In this document: positions 8,306 through 19,022 of the stretch, one piece after another
How positions within the stretch are numbered: the first letter of the stretch is position 1
Layout of the letters: each line of letters begins with the position of its first letter
DNA from: an uncultured bacterium
Lineage (GTDB): Bacteria; Margulisbacteria; Marinamargulisbacteria; SXXA01
Direction of reading: 5' to 3'
DNA: 64,000 bases
NCBI GenBank assembly: GCA_903864835.1
Contig: CAIPHK010000040.1
Span: forward strand, 101,505 to 165,504
Position numbers and translations under genes: made by a program
Notes under the pieces: model-generated
The model's input: the letters and a program-made list of their open reading frames with translations, nothing else
What the model was told of the DNA's origin: nothing
The model's database searches: none

Positions 8306-10921
8306 ATGGAAAAAACATATTCGCCCCAATCAATTGAATCGCGCCTCTACCAAGAATGGGAAACCTCTGGCAAGTTTGCACCCAAGTCCGATGGCCACGT
8401 ATTTTCGATCGTCATTCCTCCTCCCAATGTCACTGGAACCCTGCATATTGGCCATGCCCTAGAACACACGCTCATCGATATCGTCTGCCGGCAACGACGG
8501 ATGAAAGGCCACGCCGTGGAATGGCTTCCGGGAACTGACCACGCCGGTATCGCCACGCAAAACGTGGTGGAAAAATCCCTGGCCGCCCAAGGCCAATCCC
8601 GCCACGATTTCACCCGCGACGCATTTGTGGATCGGGTATGGGAATGGAAGCACCAATACGGCAACACAATTACCACCCAAATGCGACGCCTCGGCACCTC
8701 CGTCGATTGGTCGAGGGAACGATTTACGATGGATCCCGGATGCGCCAAAGCAGTGACCGAAACGTTTATTAAACTCTTCAACCAAGGGCTCATTTATCGC
8801 GGCGCATACATCATCAATTGGTGCCCCCGTTGCACCACTGCGTTATCCGATATTGAGGTCGAACACGAGCCCGCCGAAGGCCACTTGTGGCATATTCGCT
8901 ATCCATTTACCGCCGATCCATCGCAAGGCATCGTCGTCGCCACGACCCGTCCCGAAACCTTGTTTGGGGACATGGCCGTCGCCGTTCATCCCGAGGATCC
9001 TAGATACAAAGCCCATATCGGACAAACCGTCACGGTGCCCTTCTCCAATCGGGAGATTATGATTATCGGGGACGCCGCCGTTGATCCTGACTTCGGAACG
9101 GGCGCGGTAAAAGTTACCCCCGCTCACGATCTCAACGACTACGAAATGGGAAAACGAAACGATATCCCAGCACTCCTCATCATGACCGAAACCGGAACGA
9201 TGAACGAGAACGTACCCGTCGCCTACCAAGGACTCGACCGATTTGAGTGCCGAAAACGGCTCGTCGAAGATCTGGCACAAAGTGGCGCACTCGTTGCCAC
9301 CCATGACCACGCCCTCAACCGGGGCCATTGTTACCGATGCAAAACCGTCATCGAACCCTATTTGTCCAAACAATGGTTCGTTAACATGAAAAAACTCGCC
9401 GGACCTGCGATTGACGCCGTCAAAAAAAATGACATTACGTTTGTCCCTCCTCGATTTGGCAAGTTGTACTTCGATTGGATGGAGAACATCCGCGACTGGT
9501 GTATTTCCCGTCAAATTTGGTGGGGTCACCGCATCCCGATTTGGTATCGCGTCGATGACGCTGAGCAATTCGTTGTGTCAGAAACGATGCCCACCGATGG
9601 GCACCAGTACGTTCAAGATCCCGACGTCTTAGATACTTGGTTTTCCTCCGCATTGTGGCCATTCTCAACCTTTGGGTGGCCCGACGAGACCATCGATCTA
9701 TCGCGATTTTACCCCAACACCATGCTGGTCACGGGATACGACATTTTAACGTTCTGGGTCTCTCGGATGATTACGATGGGCCTCGCGTTAACTGGGAAAT
9801 CCCCCTTTAAAACAGTGTACGTCCACGGATTGGTCCGAGACATCCACGGTAAAAAAATGAGCAAATCGTCCGGCAACGCGGTAGATCCGTTGGAATTGAT
9901 CGACGAATTTGGTGCGGATGCATTGCGATATAGCCTCGCGTCACTCGCGACATTGGGTGGACAAGACATCAAATACAGCCGAGAAAAAGTCGAGTCCAGC
10001 CGAAATTTTGCCAATAAAGTATGGAACGCATCCCGATTTGTGATGATGGGACTGGAAACATTGGAATCCCCCGTCGCGTATACCACCCCCACACCCACCA
10101 CGATTGTTGATCGATGGATACTTAGTGAATTTAATTGGCTATTGGAACAATTGAACGAAGGAATCGAAACATACCATTTTGCACTTGCTGCTGAACAACT
10201 TTGGGAATTTATTTGGAACGTCTACTGCGACTGGTACCTTGAATTAAGTAAGGTTCACAAATCCGAGTCTTTACCGACCTTAATCTATGTATTGTTGGGG
10301 TCGCTCAAAGTACTGCACCCCTACATGCCGTTTATCACAGAAGAGATTTGGCAGTCGATTTATGCCAGCGGCAAAGTCAGCGAGATGGAATCAAACTCGA
10401 TTGTTACATCAACCTGGCCGGAGTTCGGTGAACTGGACATCGATGCAGAAAGAATAGTCAACCGATTGATCCCCGTCATCCGAGAAATCCGCAATATCCG
10501 GCAACAATTGGTAATTGCACCGGGCAAAGAAATCGGTGTCATCGCCATCGTGCCCAATGCCATCGATCGCGACATCCTCACCCAATCGCGCGTCTATATC
10601 GCAAAGCTCGCCAAAGTCGAATCACTCGAAATTCTGGCATCCGTTGACGCCCCTCCTGGACAGTCTGCGGGCGGCGTAGTCGATGACATTCAATTGTATG
10701 TCCCGCTCGCCGGGCTGATTGATGTCGCCCAGGAAACCGCACGGCTCCAAAAGAAGATTGATGCGATTGTCCAAAATTTGGCCGGAACCGCTGCCAAGTT
10801 GAATCAACCGTCATTTATCGAAAAAGCACCGACTCACGTCATCGATAAATTAAAAGACCAACACGCCACCCTCGACGCTGAACACCACTCTTTACTCGCC
10901 CAAATCGCAGCGCTTCTATGA
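8306..10921 (+). CDS. valS: Valyl-tRNA synthetase
   Basis: Class I synthetase that charges tRNA-Val with valine. 871 residues, normal for the family. Visible: the HIGH-type motif PPNVTGTLHIGHAL near residue 40, the editing domain with TTRPETLFGDMAVAV, KMSKS in HGKKMSKSSGN near residue 515, the anticodon-binding domain, and the C-terminal coiled coil (ETARLQKKIDAIVQNL) that contacts the tRNA. Its stop overlaps the hisD start (ATGA), so the genes are translationally coupled, an uncommon pairing with no obvious functional logic. Confidence 0.98.
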   Translation: MEKTYSPQSIESRLYQEWETSGKFAPKSDGHVFSIVIPPPNVTGTLHIGHALEHTLIDIVCRQRRMKGHAVEWLPGTDHAGIATQNVVEKSLAAQGQSRHDFTRDAFVDRVWEWKHQYGNTITTQMRRLGTSVDWSRERFTMDPGCAKAVTETFIKLFNQGLIYRGAYIINWCPRCTTALSDIEVEHEPAEGHLWHIRYPFTADPSQGIVVATTRPETLFGDMAVAVHPEDPRYKAHIGQTVTVPFSNREIMIIGDAAVDPDFGTGAVKVTPAHDLNDYEMGKRNDIPALLIMTETGTMNENVPVAYQGLDRFECRKRLVEDLAQSGALVATHDHALNRGHCYRCKTVIEPYLSKQWFVNMKKLAGPAIDAVKKNDITFVPPRFGKLYFDWMENIRDWCISRQIWWGHRIPIWYRVDDAEQFVVSETMPTDGHQYVQDPDVLDTWFSSALWPFSTFGWPDETIDLSRFYPNTMLVTGYDILTFWVSRMITMGLALTGKSPFKTVYVHGLVRDIHGKKMSKSSGNAVDPLELIDEFGADALRYSLASLATLGGQDIKYSREKVESSRNFANKVWNASRFVMMGLETLESPVAYTTPTPTTIVDRWILSEFNWLLEQLNEGIETYHFALAAEQLWEFIWNVYCDWYLELSKVHKSESLPTLIYVLLGSLKVLHPYMPFITEEIWQSIYASGKVSEMESNSIVTSTWPEFGELDIDAERIVNRLIPVIREIRNIRQQLVIAPGKEIGVIAIVPNAIDRDILTQSRVYIAKLAKVESLEILASVDAPPGQSAGGVVDDIQLYVPLAGLIDVAQETARLQKKIDAIVQNLAGTAAKLNQPSFIEKAPTHVIDKLKDQHATLDAEHHSLLAQIAALL

Positions 10922-12198
10922 CATCCCCGGTCATTCTGACGGATCACGACTTCCTCAACTTGCCCCATGGGAATGACGCGTCGTCCACCGACCCTGCCGT
11001 TCAATCCACGATCACTGCGATTCAACAGACCATCCGAGACCAAAAAGATCGTGGATTAATTCAATACGCCGCCCAATTTGATCGCGTCGATCCGACGACC
11101 TTTCAACTCAAAGTTGCTCCCGGTGAGATTGATGCCGCGCTCAAACGGGTCCCAAAACCCTTTTTACGCGCTCTCAAAACCGCCCATCGCGCGATCGCCC
11201 AATACCATTCCTATCAACGGCCCAAAGAATGGTCCCGACGCCCCCGTAAAGGCGTCAGCTACGGGCTTCGCTACACGCCCCTCGATTCCGTCGGCTTATA
11301 CGTACCCGGCGGCCGTGCGATTTATCCATCGAGCGTTTTAATGAATGCAATCCCGGCACAGATCGCGGGCGTGTCCTCAATTGTCATGTGTACCCCCCCT
11401 CAATCCGACGGAAATATCCCCGATTGTATTTTGGCCGCCGCCGCCATTAGCGGGATCTCCACCATTATTAAATCGGGGGGCGCCCAAGCGATATTTGCGA
11501 TGGCTTACGGGACGGAATCGGTCCCCAAAGTAGATAAAATCGTCGGGCCCGGTAACAAATACGTCGATGGCGCCAAGCAACGGGTCTATGGCGTCGTGGA
11601 TATCGACAAACCCGCCGGTCCTTCGGAAGTATTGGTCTATGTCACCGATCCCACCTACGCCCGGTTTGCCGCCGCCGAATTATTGGCCCAACTGGAACAC
11701 GATCCCGACGCGCGTGGCGTCGCATTAACCCTAACCGCCGATTGCGCGCAGGCGATTCAGTCCGCGTTTACCGAGTTACTCCCCCAATGTAGTCGCCAAG
11801 CCATTATTCACCAATCGGTTCGCAACGCCACAATCGTAATTTGCGAATCGGAAAAATCCGCCATTGCGTTAATCAATCACATCGCATCGGAACACTTAGT
11901 CATCCTCGTAGATCAGCCCGAAACCATCATGACTCACGTCCGACATGCCGGATCAATCTTCCTGGGACCCTATACCCCGGTGGCATTGGGCGATTATATA
12001 GCCGGTCCCAATCATGTCCTTCCCACCGGGGCAGCGGCACGATTTTCATCACCGCTCGGGGTCATGGATTTCTTGAAATACTCAGCATTTTGCAAATATA
12101 CCCAGGATGCCCTCGCAGCGATCCAATCGACCACACGAGAGCTGACCGGTATGGAGGGGTTCGACGCGCATCAATTAAGTATTGATGTTCGACTTTAG
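10918..12198 (+). CDS. hisD: Histidinol dehydrogenase
   Basis: Catalyses the last two steps of histidine synthesis, NAD-dependent oxidation of histidinol to histidine, using a bound zinc. 426 residues, normal length. Visible: SVGLYVPGGRAIYPSS, the signature region GPGNKYVDGAKQ through DKPAGPSEVLV, the zinc and catalytic residues around QLEHDPDA, IASEHLVI (catalytic Glu-His) and GPNHVLPTG. Coupled to valS by a 4-base overlap. No other his genes are in the window, so the pathway is dispersed in this genome. Confidence 0.98.
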   Translation: MTSPVILTDHDFLNLPHGNDASSTDPAVQSTITAIQQTIRDQKDRGLIQYAAQFDRVDPTTFQLKVAPGEIDAALKRVPKPFLRALKTAHRAIAQYHSYQRPKEWSRRPRKGVSYGLRYTPLDSVGLYVPGGRAIYPSSVLMNAIPAQIAGVSSIVMCTPPQSDGNIPDCILAAAAISGISTIIKSGGAQAIFAMAYGTESVPKVDKIVGPGNKYVDGAKQRVYGVVDIDKPAGPSEVLVYVTDPTYARFAAAELLAQLEHDPDARGVALTLTADCAQAIQSAFTELLPQCSRQAIIHQSVRNATIVICESEKSAIALINHIASEHLVILVDQPETIMTHVRHAGSIFLGPYTPVALGDYIAGPNHVLPTGAAARFSSPLGVMDFLKYSAFCKYTQDALAAIQSTTRELTGMEGFDAHQLSIDVRL

Positions 12199-12244
12199 CC
12201 ATCCCCTAAAAGGTGTTATGCTTTAGCCCTTCCCAAACTCCTTT

Positions 12245-12334
12245 GCCGGGGTGGTGAAATTGGTAGACACGACGGACTTAAAATCCGTTGACCCTAATCC
12301 GGTCGTGCCGGTTCAAGTCCGGCCCTCGGCACCA
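12245..12334 (+). tRNA. tRNA-Leu (anticodon TAA)
   Basis: A 7-bp acceptor stem gccgggg pairs with cctcggc (one G-T), followed by discriminator A and encoded CCA. Anticodon stem acgga/tccgt encloses the loop cttaaaa, anticodon TAA. The long variable arm is typical of class II tRNA-Leu, and the T-loop GGTTCAAGTCC is standard. It reads UUA codons. Confidence 0.96.
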
Positions 12335-12355
12335 ACAGCAGACACAGGTGATTTA

Positions 12356-13894
12356 ATGACTTCGCTACAAAACCCAACACACAATCAATTCCAACTCCTC
12401 CATTCAATTAGTAGCATCCTCACCTCGACCCTGAACTTAAAAGATACCCTCTCCAATATATTTAGCCTTCTCGAAGACCATATCGAGCTAAAAAAAGGCG
12501 TCCTCATTCTTCGCGATTCATACACCGACGAGTACTATATCGAAATTGGATACGGCCTCACGGAAAAAGACCGCCGAAAATCCATATTTAAACTGTTAGA
12601 GATTTTAACCACCCAGGTCCTAGACTCTAATCAGGTCGCCATAATTGACGAACTAAAATCCGGAATTTACGACGTACCCTTCGACGACGACGAAGAAATG
12701 CCTGGTCACAGCCTCACTTGCCTACCGATTATCTTGGGCGACGAGAAAATTGGAACACTGAGTGTAGTGATTCCTCGCACCGTCGACGAAATCCAAGATC
12801 GCCTTAATTTACTATCCACGGTTTGCCTATTAATCGCCCAAGAAATTAAGCTCAAAAAACTCTTGGAAATGGAAAAGGAAGCCCTTCGGCGAGAAAACGT
12901 GTTGCTTCGGGATGAACTCAAAGAAAAATACAACATCCACAACATGATCGGTAATAGCAATGCGATGCATCAGGTTTACGAAAGCATCATCCAAGTCGCT
13001 AACTCAAACGCCACGGTCCTAATCCGAGGCGAAAGCGGTACAGGAAAAGAACTGGTCGCTCATGCCATCCATTACAACTCGCCTCGGGCCAGCAAACCGT
13101 TTATCAAAATTAATTGTGGGGCCATTCCTGAAACCCTCATTGAATCCGAGCTTTTTGGATATGAAAAAGGGGCATTTACAGACGCCCAAGAATCCAAAAT
13201 GGGAAAATTCGAAGCCGCGAACGGCGGGACGATCTTCTTGGATGAGATCGGCGAATTAACCCCTCAAGTTCAGGTCAAACTGCTACGGGTACTTCAAGAA
13301 AAGGAAGTCGAGCGGGTGGGGGGCCTCAAGCCGATCAAGATCAATGTACGCGTCGTAACCGCCACCCACCGCGACCTTGAAACAGAACTGGAAGCCAAAC
13401 GGTTTCGAGAAGACCTTTATTATCGATTAAACGTATTCCCCATTTTTCTCCCGCCACTCAAAGAGCGCAAAACGGACACACTCCTTTTAGCGGAACACTT
13501 TTTGGACAAATTCTCGAAAGAAAATTCCAAGACAATCACCCGAATCTCGTCATTGGCAATCGACCTACTCACCAGCTACCAATGGCCAGGCAACGTCCGC
13601 GAACTTGAAAACTGTATGGAGCGGGCCGTTTTAGTATGCCGGACCGACACCATCCAAGCCACGGATTTACCCGCTACACTCCAACGGTCTGACACCAGCA
13701 GCACGGTCTCTGGAGATCTTTCGTATGACGAGCTCATCAGCAATTTTGAGCGAGAACTCATTATCGATGCCCTCAAAAAAACCAAGGGTAACAAATCCAG
13801 AGCCGCCGATTTGTTAAAAACCACCCAACGGATCATCGGATATAAAATCCAAAATCTGAATATCGACTACGGCAAGTACAAAGGCCGGGTGTAG
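12356..13894 (+). CDS. Sigma-54-dependent transcriptional activator (GAF-AAA+-Fis HTH, NifA-like)
   Basis: 512 residues from the ATG at 12356; a longer version would run into the tRNA and is rejected. N-terminal GAF-type sensor (about residues 10-175), short coiled linker, AAA+ domain with Walker A GESGTGKE, Walker [11 protein letters not shown] and arginine-rich [15 protein letters not shown], then a Fis-type HTH ([15 protein letters not shown]). Architecture is that of NifA-type activators, which remodel RNA polymerase-sigma54. The sigma54-contact loop reads GAFTDA instead of the usual GAFTGA. The ligand and target promoters are unknown; neighbours are unrelated. Confidence 0.9.
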   Translation: MTSLQNPTHNQFQLLHSISSILTSTLNLKDTLSNIFSLLEDHIELKKGVLILRDSYTDEYYIEIGYGLTEKDRRKSIFKLLEILTTQVLDSNQVAIIDELKSGIYDVPFDDDEEMPGHSLTCLPIILGDEKIGTLSVVIPRTVDEIQDRLNLLSTVCLLIAQEIKLKKLLEMEKEALRRENVLLRDELKEKYNIHNMIGNSNAMHQVYESIIQVANSNATVLIRGESGTGKELVAHAIHYNSPRASKPFIKINCGAIPETLIESELFGYEKGAFTDAQESKMGKFEAANGGTIFLDEIGELTPQVQVKLLRVLQEKEVERVGGLKPIKINVRVVTATHRDLETELEAKRFREDLYYRLNVFPIFLPPLKERKTDTLLLAEHFLDKFSKENSKTITRISSLAIDLLTSYQWPGNVRELENCMERAVLVCRTDTIQATDLPATLQRSDTSSTVSGDLSYDELISNFERELIIDALKKTKGNKSRAADLLKTTQRIIGYKIQNLNIDYGKYKGRV

Positions 13895-14194
13895 CACCGA
13901 GTTAAAATGGGCGATTTCGGGGCGGAACTTTATATTAGATTTGTTTCACTTCGCTACGCAAAGATGAAACACGCTACGCCGAAGTAAATTCGGCTTCGCT
14001 TAGCCACAGGCGCTTTACCCTACCGCTTCGCACTTGCTCCGCTCCTTGATGGTCCACGCCTCGTCTCCATCCCAAACTCGATCCATTTTAATCGGTGCTG
14101 GTATAGGTAGCCGAAGGCGTAGCGAGCCGCGGCTCGCCGGCGGGGAGGCTCAATCTGGCTCAGCCAGTTGAGGGGCGGCAGCCCTTATATATCG
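13895..14194. other. 300-base noncoding gap rich in hairpins
   Basis: No gene is supported. The gap holds a hairpin gccgaa/ttcggc at 13978-13994, a gtttca/tgaaac pair at 13943-13970, dense variants of cttcgctacgc/cgctacgcc, and a repeat element at 14141-14185 shared with 60283-60335. It separates two convergent genes, so it may also terminate both. Confidence 0.6.
14141..14185 (+). repeat. REP-like stem-loop element, copy 1
   Basis: Core ctcaatctggct-ca-gccagttgag folds as an imperfect hairpin, preceded by ggggagg and followed by a gggcggcagccc-like tail. The same arrangement occurs at 60283-60335 with compensating changes in the stem (tcaa/ttga versus tccaa/ttgga), suggesting a dispersed structured repeat. 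Confidence 0.65.
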
Positions 14195-14539
14195 TTAATA
14201 CCCGTCCCGAATCCCATCCCAATTACCCGTTCGTGGATAGGCATGGGGCGTGGTTCGGTTTATCTCATCATAAATAGACATCGGTGACTCATAGTCCAAC
14301 GGGGAATTCGCGTGCGGGACAAACGGTTCCTCATTATCGCTCACACCCACTTCCCCACTATCCTGATCCAACAGCATGCTCGGCATCACCGGAACGTTGG
14401 GGGTGTCCGGTAAAATAAATTTCTTTGCCGGGGCCCGTTCCCCCATCGGCGGTTGCGCCGCATCACGAATCGACCACACCCCCGTCGGGGCCACCATCAT
14501 GGCGACCCCCAACAATAAAAGATACCGCGTTAATTTCAT
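14195..14539 (-). CDS. Small secreted protein of unknown function
   Basis: 114 residues from the ATG at 14539 (a GTG one codon earlier is also possible). Residues 1-24 form a signal peptide (MKLTRYLLLLGVAMMVAPTG). The mature part is proline- and acid-rich with no recognised domain (PDTPNVPVMPSML, DYESPMSIYDEI) and ends NWDGIRDGY. It starts 7 bases after the clpB stop without an evident ribosome site, so translation is probably coupled to clpB. Not recognised; a heat-shock link is only suggested by position. Confidence 0.6.
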   Translation of the reverse strand: MKLTRYLLLLGVAMMVAPTGVWSIRDAAQPPMGERAPAKKFILPDTPNVPVMPSMLLDQDSGEVGVSDNEEPFVPHANSPLDYESPMSIYDEINRTTPHAYPRTGNWDGIRDGY

Positions 14540-14546
14540 CACTCAA

Positions 14547-17123
14547 TCAAACAACAGGCCCCGATGTTATGGCAATGGCACCGTTCACATAATCCACAGT
14601 AATGACCGCCCCAGTCAGGGTACCTAGCAACAACTGAGTCGCCAACGGGTTTTCGATTTTCTGCGTGATCGTCCGCTTGAGAGGTCTCGCCCCAAATTCA
14701 GGATCAAATCCAGCCTGCCCCAAATATTCTTTTGCAGCATCGGTCACCACCAACTCATACCCGCGCTCCGCCAACCGGGCCTCCAGGTGCTTCAGTTGAA
14801 CACTCACAATCTGGGTCAATTGGGCCTGGCCAAGCGAATTAAACACAACGATATCGTCGATCCGATTTAAAAATTCAGGTCTAAAATATTCTTTTAATTT
14901 AACCATCAATTGAAGGTCTCGTTGATCGATATCCGTGGTGGTCCGGATCAGTTCGCCGCCAACGTTGGAGGTCATAATCACGATCGTGTTTCTAAAGTCG
15001 ACCGTCCGCCCTTGGCTATCGGTCAACCGTCCGTCGTCCAATACTTGTAACAACACATTGGATACGTCCGGATGGGCTTTCTCAATTTCATCCAATAGCA
15101 CCACGCTGTACGGACGACGACGAACGGCCTCGGACAACTGTCCCCCTTCGTCATACCCTACGTACCCGGGAGGGGCCCCAATCAACCGGGATACGGAATG
15201 TTTTTCCATGTATTCCGACATATCAATCCGAATCATATGTTTATCACTATCGAACAGAAATTCCGCCAGGGCCTTGGCCAATTCGGTTTTTCCCACCCCT
15301 GTCGGGCCCAAGAATAAAAAGCTACCCAAGGGCCGATTGGGGTCCGACAATCCCGACCGTGACCGCCGAATCGCGTTGGAGATCCGGACAATCGCGTCCT
15401 CTTGCCCGATGACCCGTTGGCACAACCGATCTTCGGTATAAAGCAATTTTTCCTTCTCCGTCTCAATCAGCCGAGAGACTGGAATTCCGGTCCATTTCCC
15501 GACAATTTCAGCGATATCCTCTTCGTCGACCTGTTCTTTCAACATCTTGTGGTCTTTTTGGACATCCGCCAATTTCTGCGTCAGGGTCTCGATGGTTTGC
15601 GCCAATTCAACCAAAGTCTTGAACCGAATTTCCGATACCTTTTCATAGTTACCCGACCGTTCTTCAACCTGTTCTTGGTATTTTGCATCTTCAATCTGTT
15701 GCTTGGTCGTCCGAATCGCCTGAATCGCGTCTTTTTCTGCATGCCAATGCGCCTTTAACACCCCGGATTTTTCTTTCAAATCGGCCAATTGGGCATCCAA
15801 TTTTTCAAGCGTTACTTTGGCGGAAACGTCGTCATCGCGCTTGACCGCTTGGCGCTCAATTTCCAATTGCATAATTTTGCGTTCGACTTCATCAATTTCC
15901 TCAGGAACCGAGTCGATCTCAATCCGAAGTTTTGACGCCGCTTCGTCCATCAAGTCGATGGCTTTGTCCGGCAAAAACCGATCCGTAATGTACCGATGGG
16001 ACAGGGTGGCCGCTGCGATCAACGCATCATCTTGAATTTTGATCCCATGATGAATTTCATATTTTTCTTTTAATCCCCGCAAGATCGCAATAGTGTCCTG
16101 AACACTCGGCTCGCCCACATAGGTTTGTTGGAATCGACGTTCTAAAGCGGGATCCTTTTCGATGTATTTTCGATACTCGTCCAACGTCGTCGCCCCAATA
16201 CAGCGCAACTCCCCCCGTGCCAGTGCCGGCTTTAGCATATTGGCGGCATCGACTGCACCTTCAGACCCACCGGCCCCAACGAGAGTATGCAGTTCGTCGA
16301 TAAATAGAATGACATCATCTTTCCCCTGAATTTCTTTCAGAAGTCCTTTGAGTCTCTCTTCGAATTCCCCACGATATTTGGCGCCCGCGATCAACGCGCC
16401 CATATCCAACGCCAAAAGCCGTTTATTTTTTAATAGATCGGGAATGTCGCCAGACACAATCCGTTGGGCCAGGCCCTCTACAATCGCCGTCTTACCGACT
16501 CCTGGCTCCCCAATCAACACCGGATTGTTCTTGGTCCGTCGGCACAGCACCTGAATCACCCGCCGAATTTCTTCATCCCGACCAATCACCGGGTCCAGTT
16601 TCCCCTTTTGTGCCCGCTCCACGAGATCCACCGTATATTTTTTTGCGGATTGAAACTGGGCTTCGGGATCTTGGCTATCCACCGTTGCGCCACCGCGCAC
16701 CTCTTTGATCGCAGCGGCAAGTTGGGCTTTGGCAATTCCTGCTTGTCGAATCAACCGGCCCACCTCGGTCTGGGTATCCACCATCGCCAGCAGCAAGTGT
16801 TCGCAACTCACATAGTGATCACCCCACTCGGTGGCGATCTTCTGCGCCGTTTGGAGGACGGTATTGGCCGATGATCCCAAATACAACTGGGTATTCCCCG
16901 TCACTTTAGGTAACCGGGCTAGCGCCGCCTTGGTATCCGCCAACAGACTATCCGGCCTCGCCCCTACTTTTTGAATCATGGGAAGAACAATGGTATCCGG
17001 AGTCACCAATATTCCATACAGGAGATGCAAGTCCCCCAATTCCTGATGCGTAAATTCCCGCGCCACTTCCTGTGCTGCCGCCATGGCTTCTTGGGTCTTG
17101 ATCGTTAATTTTTCGCTTTGCAT
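14547..17123 (-). CDS. clpB: ATP-dependent disaggregase ClpB
   Basis: Hexameric AAA+ chaperone that, with DnaK, pulls apart protein aggregates in the cytoplasm. 858 residues, normal. Visible: N-terminal Clp_N repeats, NBD1 Walker [14 protein letters not shown] and Walker [17 protein letters not shown], the long coiled-coil middle domain (about 400-525), NBD2 Walker [13 protein letters not shown] and Walker [15 protein letters not shown], and the C-terminal small domain. The middle domain separates it from ClpA/ClpC. AAAGGA precedes the start by nine bases. No CIRCE element (TTAGCACTC-N9-GAGTGCTAA) was found upstream. Confidence 0.98.
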   Translation of the reverse strand: MQSEKLTIKTQEAMAAAQEVAREFTHQELGDLHLLYGILVTPDTIVLPMIQKVGARPDSLLADTKAALARLPKVTGNTQLYLGSSANTVLQTAQKIATEWGDHYVSCEHLLLAMVDTQTEVGRLIRQAGIAKAQLAAAIKEVRGGATVDSQDPEAQFQSAKKYTVDLVERAQKGKLDPVIGRDEEIRRVIQVLCRRTKNNPVLIGEPGVGKTAIVEGLAQRIVSGDIPDLLKNKRLLALDMGALIAGAKYRGEFEERLKGLLKEIQGKDDVILFIDELHTLVGAGGSEGAVDAANMLKPALARGELRCIGATTLDEYRKYIEKDPALERRFQQTYVGEPSVQDTIAILRGLKEKYEIHHGIKIQDDALIAAATLSHRYITDRFLPDKAIDLMDEAASKLRIEIDSVPEEIDEVERKIMQLEIERQAVKRDDDVSAKVTLEKLDAQLADLKEKSGVLKAHWHAEKDAIQAIRTTKQQIEDAKYQEQVEERSGNYEKVSEIRFKTLVELAQTIETLTQKLADVQKDHKMLKEQVDEEDIAEIVGKWTGIPVSRLIETEKEKLLYTEDRLCQRVIGQEDAIVRISNAIRRSRSGLSDPNRPLGSFLFLGPTGVGKTELAKALAEFLFDSDKHMIRIDMSEYMEKHSVSRLIGAPPGYVGYDEGGQLSEAVRRRPYSVVLLDEIEKAHPDVSNVLLQVLDDGRLTDSQGRTVDFRNTIVIMTSNVGGELIRTTTDIDQRDLQLMVKLKEYFRPEFLNRIDDIVVFNSLGQAQLTQIVSVQLKHLEARLAERGYELVVTDAAKEYLGQAGFDPEFGARPLKRTITQKIENPLATQLLLGTLTGAVITVDYVNGAIAITSGPVV

Positions 17124-17268
17124 AAGGGTTGTCCTTTAAAGATACCCGCTAAATTGCCGATTCGTTCGCTATTTTTGGGGTACCTGATAAGTTGAGTGTA
17201 CTCTGAAGAGCAACGCAGAACACCAGAGAACATTCGCCACTCTAAATTATTGCGCCCATTGCCAAATT

Positions 17269-17874
17269 TCAATTCCTAAAAATCGTTACAATCGTCTGTT
17301 TTACTATTTTCAGATCCGTCCATAACGATATATTTTGAATATAATTTAGGTACAACTCAATTTTTTGAGGCAAAACAATTTTGATATAGGCCGCCTCAAC
17401 ATCGGAATACCGATTCAATAGTATTTCTTCGTCACGAAATGCAATGGCTGCATAATCCGTAATCCCCGGTCGAACGGTCAGTATTTGGGTGTATTCAGAC
17501 TGAAAACAGCTTACATACCGCAATAATTCGGGCCTGGGACCAACGAGAGCGATGTCCCCTTTCAAAACATTAAAAAGCTGCGGCAACTCATCCAATTTAG
17601 TTCGACGTAGCCACGCCCCAATGGGTGTAATACGAGAATCTTTCCCTGCAGTAACGCCTGGACCCACCTTATCGGCATTATTTACCATCGATCTAAATTT
17701 ATAAAAATCAAATTCTTTGAAGTAGCGTCCGACCCTTTTTTGGGAATATAAAATAGGACCATCGGAACTTGCCTTGATCAATACCGCGATAATCCCAATA
17801 AGCGGAGCCAAAAAAACGAGCCCCGTTAGCGCCAGTACAAAATCTACCCACCGTTTAAAAAATAACGGATACAC
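17269..17874 (-). CDS. Initiating sugar-1-phosphate transferase (PglC/WcaJ-type, short form)
   Basis: Transfers a sugar-1-phosphate from a UDP-sugar to undecaprenyl phosphate, the first step of surface glycan assembly, at the inner membrane. 201 residues, like the PglC catalytic core. Visible: N-terminal re-entrant hydrophobic helix (FVLALTGLVFLAPLIGI), GPILYSQKRVGR, FYKFRSMV, and the catalytic pair region TKLDELPQLFNVLKGD followed by ALVGPRPEL. It is the last gene of a minus-strand run of six genes beginning near 22.9 kb, one base after the aminotransferase gene. Confidence 0.93.
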   Translation of the reverse strand: MYPLFFKRWVDFVLALTGLVFLAPLIGIIAVLIKASSDGPILYSQKRVGRYFKEFDFYKFRSMVNNADKVGPGVTAGKDSRITPIGAWLRRTKLDELPQLFNVLKGDIALVGPRPELLRYVSCFQSEYTQILTVRPGITDYAAIAFRDEEILLNRYSDVEAAYIKIVLPQKIELYLNYIQNISLWTDLKIVKQTIVTIFRN

Positions 17875-17875
17875 C

Positions 17876-18997
17876 CTACCTAGCCACGCTTAACACACAG
17901 GTCACGATCCGATCGATGTCTGTATCCGACAATCCTGGGTAAAGGGGAAGCGACAGACTTTCAAGATACCCATTATCACTCACCGGAAACTGCGCTTCTG
18001 AAAATCCGTAAGTACGTTGATAATAAGGATGCCGGTGAACGGGTATAAAATGTACCGAACTTCCAATACCGGCAAGCGTCATCGCATTAATGACCTCATC
18101 CCGATTAGCCACTCGGATAACGTAAAGGTGCCACGCCGATTCACCATACTCGGGCTCGAGCAGGGGCCTCACCACTGTACCCTCAAAGGCAGAGGAATAC
18201 TTCTGAGCGATTTGAAATCGTTCATTCCTCATCCAATCACATTTTGCCAATTGAACCAGCCCCAAGGCCGCGTTGAGGTCAGTCATGTTGTATTTGTGGC
18301 CGTTATCGACCACTTCGTAATACCAACTCCCCGGCACAGAGTACCGGTCCCACGCATCGCGACTAATCCCATGCAGCCGATTAATCTTCATCGATTTGGC
18401 CAAGTCCGGGTCAGCAGTGGTCGCCATTCCCCCTTCCCCTGTAGCTAGCGTTTTTGTGGCGTAAAACGAAAAGCAGGTGACGTCGGAAATGGTTCCAATT
18501 TTGCGTCCCCGATACGAAGTCGGAAGGCTATGCGCGGCGTCGCAAATTACTCGAATTCCATATTTTTTTGCGACGGCCATTATGGCATCCATGTCACATG
18601 CCGCGCCTGCAAAATGGACGGGAATAATGGCTTTAGTTCGAGGTGTAATCAAGGACTCCATCTGCCGAACATCCATTAAAAAATGGTCCGGATCCACATC
18701 GCAGAGCACCGGTATTGCATTAAAATAAGTGACCACTTCGGCCGTCGCAACAAATGTATGGGTGGGGAGAATAACCTCATCCCCAGCCGTCACCCCGATG
18801 GCCTTAAGCCCCAAGTGGAGCGCTGCAGTGGCAGAATTCATTGAAACCGAAAAATCGGCCCCTATATAGGCCCCAAATTGTTTTTCAAACTCGATCGTCT
18901 TGGGCCCCATTGTCAGCCATCCCGATCGAATTGAATCGGTAACGGCGTCAATCTCCGCCTCGCCTAAATGGGCTTTGTGAAATGGAATAGCCAGCAT
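17876..18997 (-). CDS. DegT/DnrJ/EryC1/StrS-family sugar aminotransferase
   Basis: PLP enzyme that aminates a nucleotide-linked keto-sugar. 373 residues. Visible: SMNSATAALHLGL, EVILPTHTFVATAEV, DAAHSLPTSYRG (PLP-stacking region), and the Schiff-base lysine in FSFYATKTLATGEGG. Followed immediately by the PglC-type transferase, the arrangement seen in pgl-type loci where the amino sugar starts the glycan; a role like PglE is plausible but the substrate cannot be read from sequence. An N-acetyltransferase partner is not adjacent. Confidence 0.9.
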   Translation of the reverse strand: MLAIPFHKAHLGEAEIDAVTDSIRSGWLTMGPKTIEFEKQFGAYIGADFSVSMNSATAALHLGLKAIGVTAGDEVILPTHTFVATAEVVTYFNAIPVLCDVDPDHFLMDVRQMESLITPRTKAIIPVHFAGAACDMDAIMAVAKKYGIRVICDAAHSLPTSYRGRKIGTISDVTCFSFYATKTLATGEGGMATTADPDLAKSMKINRLHGISRDAWDRYSVPGSWYYEVVDNGHKYNMTDLNAALGLVQLAKCDWMRNERFQIAQKYSSAFEGTVVRPLLEPEYGESAWHLYVIRVANRDEVINAMTLAGIGSSVHFIPVHRHPYYQRTYGFSEAQFPVSDNGYLESLSLPLYPGLSDTDIDRIVTCVLSVAR

Positions 18998-19022
18998 CTA
19001 TTCACGATAGCATGTAACGGTT

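Noticed and set aside
12251..12355. N-terminal extension of the sigma-54 activator
   Set aside because: It translates the tRNA-Leu gene; ATG 12356 gives the normal protein.
13895..14194. CRISPR array
   Set aside because: Repeated words are irregular short hairpins without constant spacing.
17124..17268. CIRCE operator upstream of clpB
   Set aside because: No TTAGCACTC-N9-GAGTGCTAA inverted repeat is visible.
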